Assembly (NCBI RefSeq): GCF_016616095.2
Contig: NZ_CP067089.2
Span: 992,001 to 1,056,000, forward strand
Length of the DNA stretch: 64,000 nucleotides
DNA from: Breznakiella homolactica
Lineage (GTDB): Bacteria > Spirochaetota > Spirochaetia > Treponematales > Breznakiellaceae
Direction of reading: 5' to 3'
Translations under genes and position numbers: made by a program
Shown: in pieces, positions 1 through 8,911 of the stretch
Numbering within the stretch: the stretch's first letter is position 1
How the letters are laid out: each line of letters begins with the position of its first letter
Notes under the pieces: generated by a model
What the model was told of the DNA's origin: nothing
The model's input: the letters and a program-made list of their open reading frames with translations, nothing else
Database searches by the model: none

Positions 1-134
1 TGCAAAAGAAGTATTTTCACAGTGTTTTTCCGTATTATAACCATCGGCGGGGATGAAAAATATAGTGAGTATTTTATTCCCGGGTCCTGTCTGCCGCCGG
101 CAGCGTTCTTTTAAGGTACGTTCCGAGATCCGCT

Positions 135-1802
135 TTATAAAGCCGGTACTTTCAGTTTTGCCATGCAGTTATCAAGGTAAAATATCGAGGCGCCGTCTTC
201 GGGGAGGATTTCCAGCACCTTCCTGAAGCTACCCAGCGCTTCCGGGAAATTTTTCTGGTAATACCGGATCATACCTTCTTCAAAATGTGTACTTGCCTGC
301 ATCTTCCGGTCCAGAGCCGACGGATCGATGCCGTCAAATATCTCAAAAACAGACACCGGATCGACCTTTCCCTTCACCCTGACCTTTCCGATAAACCGGT
401 ACATGTACGAACCGGGATCTTCCAGCTTTTTAAAAGTTTCCTCGCTTATGGCAAGGGAAATATTGAATACCTTGGTAATGCTTTCCAGCCGGCTGGTAAG
501 GTTTACCGCGTCGGAAATCACGGTATTCTGCATGCGGTCCTCAACCCCGACGACCCCAAGCATCAGCGTGCCGGTGTGCAGGCCGATACCCATGGAGAGA
601 GCCCGGTACCCGCATTTGGACCGGTGGTAATTGTATTCCACCAGTTTTTTCTGAATCTCAATGGCGCTGCGGACCGCAGAGTCGGCGCCGTTATCCTGGG
701 GATACAGGGCAAGAATAGCGTCGCCGATATACTTGTCAATAAAACCACCCTGTTCCGTAATAACCGGCACGATCCTCGACAGATAGGAGTTGATGAATTT
801 AAAACTTTCCTCCGGGGTCAGCTGTTCCGACAGATCCGTAAACTGCCGGATATCCGAAAAGAAAATAGTCATTTCCTGTTTGGTGTGGTCCCCGAGCTGG
901 AGGTCCATCACGGAGGTCTTGTTGAGGATTGTGAGAAATTCCTTGGGAATAAAGGGGTTTATCGCGCTGGAGACCTGGGACATACCCTGAGGGTATCCGC
1001 TGTCCGGGAGAGCCTGTTCATCGGCCGCGGCCAGAATCTCAGGTATGCTGCTGTCCGCCGGGTCCTGATCACCGGGAGACGTTTCGCCGGATGCTGCCGG
1101 GGCGGCTTCCGCGGGGCCCGGGACCTTCCCCGCCAAAAAATTTGGTCCCGCGATATTCCAGGCCGCCAGAGCCAGGGCCCAGAGGAATATCGGCAGGGGA
1201 AAAAACGAATCAAGGTAAAAAGAGGCCCCCAGGAGAACCAGAACCACACAGAAAAAGCCAAAACCCCGCAGGTTACGGCTCCTGGCTGCCGTTACCAGTG
1301 AAAGAATAACACAAACCCCCAGTACCGGAGGAAGAAACGCTTCTGTACTCCGGGAAAGGACCGGCGGAAGGAAAAGCGCGGCGGCGAAAACCCCTATCAT
1401 CAGCGCGGCCAGCCACCGGGGAAAAGGCCTGTTCAAACTGATCCGGAACATGGCCGAATAACCGCCGAATACAAAACAGAACAACCCCGCGGCGCCAATC
1501 AGGAAACCCGCTGCTGGAGTAATAATACCGAAATATGACAGAAAGAACCCCACGGCAGCTGCCAGGGAAGCTCCGGCGGAAACGGCTGTTCCCGCCGATC
1601 CCTCCGGGAGATGGCCGGATTTCCGCAGATGGCCTATGCGGTACAGCGCCCGGAGGGCCGAAAATACCACCAGCGCTACGGCGCAGCCCAGGAGAAAGGT
1701 AAACATAGGAATCTGCGGTCCCTGGAGTGCCCCGTCGGTGCGGAAAATCCATGCCGCAGGGTATATTGTAGTATCCTGCATGGTATCGGCCAATGAAATC
1801 AC
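135..1802 (-). CDS. membrane-anchored class III adenylate/guanylate cyclase
   Basis: Makes a cyclic nucleotide (cAMP or cGMP; not decidable here) from NTP at the inner membrane. The N-terminal ~220 residues hold six or seven hydrophobic segments, followed by a Pro/Ala/Asp-rich linker and a class III catalytic domain at about 310-490. Visible catalytic features: metal-binding Asp in FSDIRQFT and in KYIGDAILA, and the transition-state Asn/Arg in VNLTSRLE. About 60 residues with TPR-like character follow. The start is uncertain: GTG at 1802 has no Shine-Dalgarno, whereas AGGTGA lies 5 nt before an in-frame TTG at 1793. It is monocistronic as far as can be seen. Family call is firm; substrate is unknown. 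Confidence 0.9.
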   Translation of the reverse strand: MISLADTMQDTTIYPAAWIFRTDGALQGPQIPMFTFLLGCAVALVVFSALRALYRIGHLRKSGHLPEGSAGTAVSAGASLAAAVGFFLSYFGIITPAAGFLIGAAGLFCFVFGGYSAMFRISLNRPFPRWLAALMIGVFAAALFLPPVLSRSTEAFLPPVLGVCVILSLVTAARSRNLRGFGFFCVVLVLLGASFYLDSFFPLPIFLWALALAAWNIAGPNFLAGKVPGPAEAAPAASGETSPGDQDPADSSIPEILAAADEQALPDSGYPQGMSQVSSAINPFIPKEFLTILNKTSVMDLQLGDHTKQEMTIFFSDIRQFTDLSEQLTPEESFKFINSYLSRIVPVITEQGGFIDKYIGDAILALYPQDNGADSAVRSAIEIQKKLVEYNYHRSKCGYRALSMGIGLHTGTLMLGVVGVEDRMQNTVISDAVNLTSRLESITKVFNISLAISEETFKKLEDPGSYMYRFIGKVRVKGKVDPVSVFEIFDGIDPSALDRKMQASTHFEEGMIRYYQKNFPEALGSFRKVLEILPEDGASIFYLDNCMAKLKVPAL

Positions 1803-1928
1803 CTAATAATAAAGCATAGTCCGCAAAAAATGAAGCTAAAAACAGTATAATCCGAGGATAAACCGCCTTTTTTTGGCAATTATATCGGTAAAAAAGTATT
1901 TTCTTCTGAAATATCAGGACAATCAGGC

Positions 1929-1988
1929 AAAAAAAAGACTGTTCGGAGAAAGAATCCGAAACAACGGACATTTTCTCCGAACAGTCTT
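1929..1988 (-). terminator. rho-independent terminator of tRNA-Phe
   Basis: A perfect 17-bp inverted repeat (1935-1951 with 1972-1988, 20-nt loop) starts 3 nt after the tRNA 3' end on the minus strand and is followed by a run of T on that strand (A run at 1929-1936 on plus). Confidence 0.85.
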
Positions 1989-1991
1989 CCG

Positions 1992-2064
1992 TGCCGCCAA
2001 AGGGGATCGAACCCTTGACACAAGGATTTTCAGTCCTTTGCTCTACCTACTGAGCTACAGCGGC
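1992..2064 (-). tRNA. tRNA-Phe (GAA)
   Basis: A 73-nt cloverleaf on the minus strand. The acceptor stem GCCGCTG pairs with TGGCGGC (two G-U pairs), with discriminator A. The D-arm contains TAGCTCAGTAGGTAGAGC, the anticodon loop CTGAAAA reads GAA (Phe), and the T-arm contains GGTTCGATCC. The CCA end is not encoded. It is a single gene between its own promoter and terminator. Confidence 0.97.
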
Positions 2065-2076
2065 CTGATTAATGTC

Positions 2077-2105
2077 TTTATACCCGGGGGATAAAAAAAA
2101 GTCAA
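2077..2105 (-). promoter_or_regulatory. sigma-70 promoter of tRNA-Phe
   Basis: On the minus strand, -35 TTGACT (2100-2105) and -10 TATAAA (2077-2082) are separated by exactly 17 nt, and the -10 ends 12 nt before the tRNA 5' end. This is the clearest sigma-70 promoter in the window. Confidence 0.8.
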
Positions 2106-2196
2106 TAGGGAATATGGGGTATAGACCATACATTCCATCAAGGAACAAAAAACCGGAACAGCGGTGTTATATTATTTATATTTTAGGAGGTATCTT

Positions 2197-2224
2197 TTGT
2201 TATTTCCATATATTGGGTTATAAT
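2197..2224 (+). promoter_or_regulatory. candidate promoter for the exported protein at 2298
   Basis: TTGTTA (2197-2202) and a perfect TATAAT (2219-2224) are spaced 16 nt apart in an AT-rich stretch about 70 nt upstream of the start codon. Confidence 0.55.
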
Positions 2225-2297
2225 TATATTAGTAATCTTTTGATATATATAGCGTGATAGATACATGCTGTTTTCAAATGATGAGGAGGATGTTTTA

Positions 2298-3290
2298 ATG
2301 AAAACACAGACAAAAATTACTGCGCTTATGCTTATCATGGGACTCGCGGTGGCGGTTTCGTCATTTGCGAGCCCTCTGGATGGCCTGCAGAAACAGGTGG
2401 ATAAATTTGCCGATTCCATGGCGGAGTCGCTGCCGATGAATTCCACCATCGGATTGAACTGGTCCGATGCTTATATCGGCCAGCTCATCAGCGCGCCGCC
2501 CCATTTAGGTGTCGGCGTTTTCGCCGGTGTCACAACGTTCGATATGGATATCATCGACGAACTCGCTGCCGCTATGGGCGCTACGGTGGATCTTGATCTC
2601 AATAAGTTTCCCATGCCCGCCTTCGGCGGAGATCTACGGATCGGCGGGTTTTTCCTGCCCTTCGATGTGGGTATAAAATTCGGTATGCTGAGCGATCTTG
2701 ACCTCGGGGATATCAACATCAACTACATGCTTGTAGGCGGCGATATACGGTACGCCCTTCTCAAGGGCAACGCCGTCCTCCCGAAAATATCCATCGGTGT
2801 CGGGGTTAATTATCTCAAAGGCGGGGTTGGTGCGACCCTCAACAAAGGACACAGATTCGAAATCGGTCCCGATTATATTGAAGTGACCGATCCCAGCGCC
2901 AATTTTGAGTGGGAAACCACCACCCTGGATTTCAAGGCCCAGATTTCAAAGTCCTTTGCCATAATCACCCCCTACCTCGGCCTCGGGGTCACCCACGGCT
3001 GGTCCAAAGCGGGATACGAAATCGAATCGGATATTCTCTACAATGGATACCCGATGACCGATACCCAGGCGAAACAAATCAACAACGCCCTGTCCGCCCA
3101 GGGAGTGCCGACCATCGACTTTGACGGATCCAAGGGGTTTTCCTCAATCCAGAGTGTCAACGGATGGGGTTTCCGGGCTTTCGGCGGATTTTCCATCAAC
3201 ATAGTGGTTATTAAGATTGATCTTTCGGGGATGTACAACTTCCTCGACGGAAACTACGGCGGAACCCTGGGAATACGGTTCCAGTTATAG
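2298..3290 (+). CDS. exported beta-barrel-like outer-membrane protein, unknown function
   Basis: A 330-residue protein starting MKTQTKITALML with a clear signal peptide ending near SSFASP. The rest alternates short hydrophobic beta-type stretches with Gly/Asp turns (FGGDLRIGGFF, ISIGVGVNYLKGG, ITPYLGLGVTHGW) and ends in GGTLGIRFQL, an aromatic-containing C-terminus as in OMP barrels. The start is set by GAGGAGG 8 nt before ATG 2298; an upstream in-frame ATG at 2265 lacks a site and would hide the signal peptide. It has its own promoter and terminator, so it is probably monocistronic. Many spirochaetes have such abundant surface proteins; the specific family is not identified. Confidence 0.8.
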   Translation: MKTQTKITALMLIMGLAVAVSSFASPLDGLQKQVDKFADSMAESLPMNSTIGLNWSDAYIGQLISAPPHLGVGVFAGVTTFDMDIIDELAAAMGATVDLDLNKFPMPAFGGDLRIGGFFLPFDVGIKFGMLSDLDLGDININYMLVGGDIRYALLKGNAVLPKISIGVGVNYLKGGVGATLNKGHRFEIGPDYIEVTDPSANFEWETTTLDFKAQISKSFAIITPYLGLGVTHGWSKAGYEIESDILYNGYPMTDTQAKQINNALSAQGVPTIDFDGSKGFSSIQSVNGWGFRAFGGFSINIVVIKIDLSGMYNFLDGNYGGTLGIRFQL

Positions 3291-3307
3291 CGGAAGAATT
3301 ATTCAGT

Positions 3308-3338
3308 AAAAAGCCCGTGTTAAACACGGGCTTTTTTT
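3308..3338. terminator. bidirectional terminator
   Basis: The stem GCCCGTGT/ACACGGGC with a 3-nt loop is flanked by A5 on the left and T7 on the right. It can end both the plus-strand OMP gene and the minus-strand motility operon, whose last gene stops at 3364. Confidence 0.85.
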
Positions 3339-3363
3339 ATGTCCGGGCGGGAGGTATCAAAGC

Positions 3364-4074
3364 TCATTCATCCTGGAGTCCCGCGGCATTACCGGAGAGG
3401 GCTATTACAAGGTCAACTTCCGCCACGGTTGCGCCGAGACGGTTTGCTATGAGATCCGAGGAAAAACCCGCCCGGGCCAGTTCGTTGACCCGTTCGGCAA
3501 ATGACGGCGGTTTCGGTTCTATCTGCACCGATGAACGGATGAACCGCGGCTTCAGTCCCGGCCCGGCGGGAGTTTCCGGAGAACCGCCGGCGGCGGCAGG
3601 TCCGGGGGCAATTCCATCCGGCGCGGCCTCCGTTCCGGGTGCGGCGGTACCGGCGCCGAAGCCGAGTTCCGACTGCGCCCCCGCGCCGTTATCCGCGGGC
3701 TCAGAAACGTCCGCAAAGGCGCCGGCATGACCGGTCTTCACCGGAGGGGCATCGTTTTTTACGATATAGCGGCGGCCCAATTCCGCATAGGCTGATTCCT
3801 GGGAATTGCGCCGTTCCAGTTCGGTTTTGTACACCGCGATCCGTTTATCCGCGTCTTCCAGAAGTTTCCGGAGCGCTTTTACCCGCTCTTCTACCAAAGT
3901 GATATCCCGGTCCGTGGCCGCGTCGATGTCGGCGATCATTTTATCCACTTCATCCCGGAAGTCACTGAGAATACGTTCCTGGCCTGTCCGGCGTTTTATA
4001 TATGAACGGAGATATAAAAAGGCGAATCCCCAGAGGATGATTCCGGCAACGGAAAGCAGAAGCGCCAGGGACAT
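3364..4074 (-). CDS. conserved spirochaete-type protein with one membrane helix and coiled coil
   Basis: This is the last gene of the motility operon. The N-terminus has one membrane helix (about residues 3-25), then a charged helical stretch of about 70 residues likely to form a coiled coil (DEVDKMIADIDAATDRDITL...). A Pro/Ala/Gly-rich linker follows, then a C-terminal helical segment FAERVNELARAGFSSDLIA ending in a small HTH-like motif (IANRLGATVAEVDLVI). Function is unknown. Its place behind fapA and fliA suggests a motility or envelope role, which is inference. It is 1 nt from the preceding gene, so translation is probably coupled. Confidence 0.75.
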   Translation of the reverse strand: MSLALLLSVAGIILWGFAFLYLRSYIKRRTGQERILSDFRDEVDKMIADIDAATDRDITLVEERVKALRKLLEDADKRIAVYKTELERRNSQESAYAELGRRYIVKNDAPPVKTGHAGAFADVSEPADNGAGAQSELGFGAGTAAPGTEAAPDGIAPGPAAAGGSPETPAGPGLKPRFIRSSVQIEPKPPSFAERVNELARAGFSSDLIANRLGATVAEVDLVIALSGNAAGLQDE

Positions 4075-4075
4075 A

Positions 4076-4408
4076 CTAACCGCTCACGTCGATATTTTTC
4101 CCCAGATCGGGGTCCCGGACAACCTGCAGACGGCTTTCTTCCGGCCCGGAAGATTCGGGGTCTTTTTTCTTTTCCTCGGATTCCTCATCGGCGTTTTTTT
4201 TGGGATCCCTGTCTTTAATCCGTTCGGTTCCGTCTCCCGTATCCTGGGTTTCATTGACCGACTTGATGCGTTCTTCGGTCTTTTTCTGGATCTGCGCGCC
4301 CTGAAGCGCCTGCTGGATCTGGGTTCCTTCTTTCTGTTCGGCCTGGGTCTTGCCGACCTTGTCCAGCTGGGAAAAGAGCGCCTGCAGATCAATCGGCTGT
4401 ATAGCCAT
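4076..4408 (-). CDS. small conserved hypothetical protein of the motility operon
   Basis: A 110-residue soluble protein beginning MAIQPIDLQALFSQLDKVGK, then a Gln/Glu/Lys-rich helical segment and a disordered charged tail. It overlaps the fapA stop by 20 nt, indicating translational coupling. No known domain is recognised. Similar short proteins sit between fapA and the end of the fla operon in other treponemes (from memory of gene order). The length and strongly charged composition fit a small adaptor, but that is a guess. Confidence 0.7.
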   Translation of the reverse strand: MAIQPIDLQALFSQLDKVGKTQAEQKEGTQIQQALQGAQIQKKTEERIKSVNETQDTGDGTERIKDRDPKKNADEESEEKKKDPESSGPEESRLQVVRDPDLGKNIDVSG

Positions 4409-6350
4409 CGGGGCCCCGCTTTACATCCTCATCCGGTTCTTCATATTTCGTAACCCTGATAAGGCTGTCCTCAAGGATAAACGTAACCGCTTTGTAATCG
4501 TTACGGACATCTTCTTTGACATCCCGGATAACGATTTTAACACCGGGATACACCCGCGAAGAGGCGGATACCTTGCCCCGGGTCTTGAGACTGTTGAGAT
4601 ATTCCTGGGTCACCTCAAGGTCCTTGGCGATTTTTGTCATATCCCCCATGATCTGCTCACGCTTGTCCATGAGTTCGTGCATGTAGGCTTCTTTATCTTC
4701 CGGAAGGGATTTGCGCTGCTTTTTTATATTTATCAGAGTCTGAAGGTTAAGCTGGATCTCTTCGAGCTGTTTTTCGGCGGCGGCCTTGGCTTCGCCGAGT
4801 TTGTCCAGTTTTTCCTTTTCCTTCGGATCGTATCCGACTTCACAGATTGTTTCGGTGCCGCTCATGGGGCTGCCGATAACCTTCGCGTTTATTTCCTCGG
4901 AAGCCCGGAGCCGTCCGCCGACGATATTTGCCCGCTTGCCCTGGCAGATAATCCGTTTATTGGCATCCACCTGGGAATTGACGATTCCGTCGGAAACAAC
5001 AACCATGTTTCCCGCCTCGACAATGCCGTTCTCAATGAACCGCGCCCAGATGGAACGGCCGGCCCGTACCATACCGCCGCTTTTTCCGGTTATGCCCTGG
5101 TGGACAATAATGTCCCCTTCGGCGTCGAGTTCGGCCTTTTCCACGGTTCCGTGCACTTCGATGTTTCCGGCGGCCTTTACGGAAAAACCGTCTTCCACGT
5201 TTCCGGTGATGAGAACCGTTCCCAGGAAGATGATATTGCCGGTTTTAAGGTTAACATCGCCCTGGACAGTGTACACCGGTTCAACATTGATCTTGCCGCC
5301 GATGATCACCACCTGGCCGTTCATGTCCGCGATGATGGTATTCTGGTCGTCCGAAACATGGACATTCTTCCCCAGGGGCAGAGCGATATCCCGGCCGTTT
5401 TTCGCGGGGATTATCTTGCCGGTCACCGTTCGTCCCGGGGTTCCCCGTTCGGCCTCGACCTTGCGGGCCAGGGGCTGGCCTTCCACCACATTCTGGATAA
5501 TATTCAGTTCTTTGAAATCAACTTTTCCGTTGGCCCCTTCCCTGAGTTTAACCTTGGTCTGATCGGTCTCGAAGTTGTACTGCATGTAGGCGTCCCGTCC
5601 GTTGACCGGACGGGAACCTTCGGCCACAGCGACCATTTCCTTGTATGTGGGCCGGTCCGCGAAGGTTCTGAGGAATTCTTCGTTTACTCCGTAAATAACC
5701 CGGTTGTTCCGCAGCAGGCTGAGGTAGGTCTCCGCGGACAGGTCGCTCCCGCCAAATCCCGGAGGCGTAACGTATATGTACGCCTTCATATCCTGTTCGG
5801 AAATATCCACCGAAACCACGGTATCGTTCATGGGATTTACCTTGAAGGTTCCCACTTTTACGTATTCCCCCGAAGCCTTCTGGACCACTTCCTTGACAAG
5901 CTTCGGATCGATGTCCTTTACACCCCGGGCGCTGAGGGCGTCCGTCGCCTGGGATTCGCGGGCGTTTTTCCCGGAACCCACCGGCGGAATTACCTTGAGG
6001 AAGGCGCCCTCGGGGCTCAGGTGGACAAAGACATCACCGTCCCGGTCCTCAATAACCGGAGAAACTATTTCGATATCGCCGTCGTCGGATTCAACGGATC
6101 CCGCCTGTTTCTTTTCCGCCGTCCGTTCATAGGCCCGGATTTTCCAAGCCTTCTTCCCGGAGCCCATAAAACCGGGGGAGCCTTTTTCGGTTATTTCATA
6201 TTCAATCCGGCGGACCGGCACACCGAGAAGAGTCGCCGCTTCGGCGACAGCATCCTCCAGGGTCGCGCCTTCCGCATCCACGGTCCGGATGCCGCGGTCC
6301 CGCTCCAAGTGTTCCTTCATTATTTCCTGAAGCCGGACAAAATCGACCAT
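4389..6350 (-). CDS. fapA: flagellar assembly protein A (DUF342)
   Basis: A 653-residue FapA/DUF342 protein. Residues about 1-60 form a Jag-N-like domain (MVDFVRLQEIMKEHLERD..., RIEYEITEKGSPGFMGSGKKAW). The centre is the long right-handed repeat typical of DUF342 (VHVSDDQNTIIADMNGQVV, GNIIFLGTVLITGNVEDGF, GNIEVHGTVEKAELDAEGD). A coiled coil follows at about 510-600 (KEKEKLDKLGEAKAAAEKQL). In Vibrio the namesake influences polar flagellar assembly; here its exact role is inferred from that family and from lying directly after fliA in the operon. The start ATG at 6350 is 12 nt after the fliA stop. Confidence 0.9.
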   Translation of the reverse strand: MVDFVRLQEIMKEHLERDRGIRTVDAEGATLEDAVAEAATLLGVPVRRIEYEITEKGSPGFMGSGKKAWKIRAYERTAEKKQAGSVESDDGDIEIVSPVIEDRDGDVFVHLSPEGAFLKVIPPVGSGKNARESQATDALSARGVKDIDPKLVKEVVQKASGEYVKVGTFKVNPMNDTVVSVDISEQDMKAYIYVTPPGFGGSDLSAETYLSLLRNNRVIYGVNEEFLRTFADRPTYKEMVAVAEGSRPVNGRDAYMQYNFETDQTKVKLREGANGKVDFKELNIIQNVVEGQPLARKVEAERGTPGRTVTGKIIPAKNGRDIALPLGKNVHVSDDQNTIIADMNGQVVIIGGKINVEPVYTVQGDVNLKTGNIIFLGTVLITGNVEDGFSVKAAGNIEVHGTVEKAELDAEGDIIVHQGITGKSGGMVRAGRSIWARFIENGIVEAGNMVVVSDGIVNSQVDANKRIICQGKRANIVGGRLRASEEINAKVIGSPMSGTETICEVGYDPKEKEKLDKLGEAKAAAEKQLEEIQLNLQTLINIKKQRKSLPEDKEAYMHELMDKREQIMGDMTKIAKDLEVTQEYLNSLKTRGKVSASSRVYPGVKIVIRDVKEDVRNDYKAVTFILEDSLIRVTKYEEPDEDVKRGPDGYTAD

Positions 6351-6362
6351 ACCAGGATCCCC

Positions 6363-7151
6363 TTATACAATGCCCTTGCGGATATTGGTGAGTTTTGCGC
6401 GGAGACGCAGTATGGCCTTGGTATGCAGCTGGGAAACCCGTGATTCGGTAACCTGCAGAACCTGTCCTATTTCTTTGAGGGTGAGGTCTTCGTAATAGTA
6501 CAGAACGAGTATCTTTTTTTCCTTGTCCGGGAGCTCATTGATGGAATCAATGATGACCCGGCGGATTTCTTCTTTTTCGACAATTACATCGGGATTGAGG
6601 CTCGAAGGTGATTCGATACTGTCCCCGATGGAGACTTTGTCGTTTTCATCCCCGGAGAACCATACATCGCTCAGGGAAAGCACCGAGGTCCCGGATATTT
6701 TCATCATGGTTTTGAGGAATTCATCCTCATTCATTCCCATGGAATGGGCGATTTCCTGATCCGTGGCGGTACGGCCAAGCTGGGCTTCCAGAGAGCCGAT
6801 GGCCTCTTCCACTTCCTTGGTTTTCTGCCGGACCGACCGGGGAACCCAGTCGATCGAACGGAGCTCATCGAAAATAGCTCCCCGTATTCTGGTAACCGCG
6901 TAGGTTTTGAATTTTACGTTTTTATTGGGATCGAATTTATCAATGGCATCGAGAAGCCCGAAAACTCCGAATCCCACAAGATCATCGAATTCAACATTGT
7001 GGGGCATACCGACCGCGACTTTTCCCGCGACGTATTTTACCAAAGGAGCGTATTGTTTTATAAAAGCTTCACGTATTTTGGGATCCCGGTCCTTATGATA
7101 TAGTATCCAAAGTTCCTCTTCTGTTTTCTGTTCCAGGAGGACATTCCCCAT
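6363..7151 (-). CDS. fliA: RNA polymerase sigma-28 factor (FliA/WhiG type)
   Basis: Directs RNA polymerase to late flagellar and chemotaxis promoters. The 262 residues hold region 2 ([40 protein letters not shown], then WVPRSVR), region 3, and region 4 with the [23 protein letters not shown]. Length and motifs match flagellar sigma factors, with no sigma-70 region 1. It sits among flhG, a small membrane protein and fapA, the usual treponeme arrangement. The start is ATG 7151. The partner anti-sigma FlgM is not seen in this window. Confidence 0.95.
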   Translation of the reverse strand: MGNVLLEQKTEEELWILYHKDRDPKIREAFIKQYAPLVKYVAGKVAVGMPHNVEFDDLVGFGVFGLLDAIDKFDPNKNVKFKTYAVTRIRGAIFDELRSIDWVPRSVRQKTKEVEEAIGSLEAQLGRTATDQEIAHSMGMNEDEFLKTMMKISGTSVLSLSDVWFSGDENDKVSIGDSIESPSSLNPDVIVEKEEIRRVIIDSINELPDKEKKILVLYYYEDLTLKEIGQVLQVTESRVSQLHTKAILRLRAKLTNIRKGIV

Positions 7152-7154
7152 AAT

Positions 7155-7943
7155 CTATCCTTTCTGATCTCTTCTTAATATGGTTTGTATGGCGGAGGCC
7201 ATCTCTTTTACATTAAAATCCCCGGAGGAGGACGCCTTGCCGGAGGAGGATCCGCTGACCGGCGGGAATCCATCATCAGGAAGGAAGGTTCCCGCGTCGT
7301 CGGAGCCTTCGTCCCCGTCGCCTTCCGGAGCGAACGCATCGGACATCAGCTCCAGATCCGGAAGGGTATCCACCGAATCCGCAGTTCCCGGCCCAGGTAC
7401 CGCCGCAGGGGCATCCTGCGGTACGGACGCAGCCCGTTGTTCGGTTTTTCCCTCAATATTATTATATCCCGCTTCCGTCGTCTGGTCCAGACCTGGGGTA
7501 AATTCCAGTGTTTTATCGTCATTTTTTCCGTTTTCTTCACCGGAATTCAGGTAATTTTCCTCTTCGTCCCCGGTTTCCATCCCAAATCCGCCGGCATCCC
7601 CGGGTTTTTCCGCCCGGGCGGGAGGAGAATCGCCGCCGGAGATGGTTTCTCCCGCCGGAGTATCGTCACCGCTGTCAACGGAAATATCGATACGCGAGCC
7701 CGGTGACGGCAACCCGTCGGAATCCTCAAGATCCGGCTCATCCGGTGCTTTTGTTTCAAGCAGTTCCGGAATAAACTGGTTCACCGCCCAGTACGCGGCG
7801 GCGGCGAGGATAAAAAAGAGCGCGGCGAATATAAAGGCCCGCAGCACAATAAACCCGAAGCTGCTTCCGCTGAAAAACCCTACCAGGAGAGACAGAATAA
7901 ACGCAGCCCCCGCCGCTACAGCGCTGATTTTAAGATTAAACAC
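7155..7943 (-). CDS. two-helix membrane protein with acidic tail, motility operon
   Basis: The first ~60 residues form two hydrophobic helices (AVAAGAAFILSLLVGFF; ALFFILAAAAYWAVNQFI). The remaining ~200 residues are acidic, rich in Asp/Glu/Gly/Pro/Ser and probably disordered, ending with a short helix NVKEMASAIQTILRRDQKG. No family is recognised. It lies 3 nt before fliA and 69 nt after flhG. A protein of unknown function occupies this place in other treponemes (from memory). Because it is cotranslated with the sigma factor it might tether or sequester something at the membrane, but no sequence evidence shows this. Confidence 0.75.
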   Translation of the reverse strand: MFNLKISAVAAGAAFILSLLVGFFSGSSFGFIVLRAFIFAALFFILAAAAYWAVNQFIPELLETKAPDEPDLEDSDGLPSPGSRIDISVDSGDDTPAGETISGGDSPPARAEKPGDAGGFGMETGDEEENYLNSGEENGKNDDKTLEFTPGLDQTTEAGYNNIEGKTEQRAASVPQDAPAAVPGPGTADSVDTLPDLELMSDAFAPEGDGDEGSDDAGTFLPDDGFPPVSGSSSGKASSSGDFNVKEMASAIQTILRRDQKG

Positions 7944-8012
7944 TTAAAAATTCCCTTCCCCTTATAAAACTATGCCATCCCCGGCCCGCAGTCAAGAAAA
8001 GCTTCACCGAAG

Positions 8013-8909
8013 TTACGTCCTGCCGAAGAGCCGCCGTATCATGTTGCCGAAGCCGCCGCTATCCCGGAGATCGCTTTTTTCCATACGGCCCACAATATGC
8101 TGAATGCACTGGGAAGCCTTGCACTTGGGGTCAACCACCATAAACGGCCGCTGGCGCAGCACCGCCTGGGATACCGCGGGATCATCGTAAATAAAACCAA
8201 GGTAATCCACCTTGAGGTTGAGGAACTGGCCGGCGATGGTGGTCATCCGGTCGGCGACTTTTTTTGCTTCCATCACGGTTTTTACCCGGTTAACCACAAG
8301 CTTCAGCCCCATGTTGAGGCTGTCGATTTCGGTGGCGATTATTTTTATGATGCCGTAGGCATCGGTGATGGCCGTGGGTTCCGGGGTGGTTACGATAACC
8401 GCGTCATCCGCGGCGGCGATGAAATCAAGGACATTGCTTGAAACCCCGGCGCTGGTATCAATGATGATGATATCCGCGTCCGACAGGGTGTTGAGTTCCT
8501 CAATAAAATTCTGCCGTTCCTCTTCGGTGAGGTTCGCTATTTTGGAAAACCCCGAAGCGCCCGCCACGATCCTGATTCCGTATTCGGTCTGCTGGATAAT
8601 CTCCTGCATGGTCTTCTGGTTGCGGATAACATGGTACAGGTTGAATTTGGGAATCATATTCAGCATGACATTGACGTTTGCCAGGCCCAGGTCGGCGTCC
8701 ATGACCACCACCTTTTTGCCCAGCCGGGCGTAGGCCAGGGCCATGTTTACGGAAATATTGGTTTTTCCCACACCGCCTTTTCCGCTGGTCACGGTAATGA
8801 TCCGGGTCTGCCGGGAATTTTTATCGGTATTTTTCTTCGCGGGGGAACCATCCTGCTGGTCGTTTTTCTGCCGCATCATCTCCCGCAGTTTTTCTGCCTG
8901 ATCTGCCAT
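8013..8909 (-). CDS. flhG: FlhG/FleN (YlxH) MinD-like ATPase, flagellar number regulator
   Basis: A ParA/MinD-family ATPase that limits flagellar number and placement, acting with FlhF at the cell pole. Visible: deviant Walker [21 protein letters not shown], switch I/II around [15 protein letters not shown] and [13 protein letters not shown], and an N-terminal basic helix [16 protein letters not shown], the FlhF-activating DQAxxLR motif. The start is placed at ATG 8909 rather than 8921 because GGAG lies 7 nt upstream and the DQAxxLR motif then begins at residue 3. It overlaps or abuts the flhF stop at 8912. Confidence 0.93.
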   Translation of the reverse strand: MADQAEKLREMMRQKNDQQDGSPAKKNTDKNSRQTRIITVTSGKGGVGKTNISVNMALAYARLGKKVVVMDADLGLANVNVMLNMIPKFNLYHVIRNQKTMQEIIQQTEYGIRIVAGASGFSKIANLTEEERQNFIEELNTLSDADIIIIDTSAGVSSNVLDFIAAADDAVIVTTPEPTAITDAYGIIKIIATEIDSLNMGLKLVVNRVKTVMEAKKVADRMTTIAGQFLNLKVDYLGFIYDDPAVSQAVLRQRPFMVVDPKCKASQCIQHIVGRMEKSDLRDSGGFGNMIRRLFGRT

Positions 8910-8911
8910 GG

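Noticed and set aside
3291..3363. small RNA gene downstream of the OMP
   Set aside because: The stretch is fully explained by the bidirectional terminator.
4350..6443. 697-codon open frame on plus strand
   Set aside because: It is antisense to fapA over its whole length, has no recognisable domain, and results from codon bias of the real gene.
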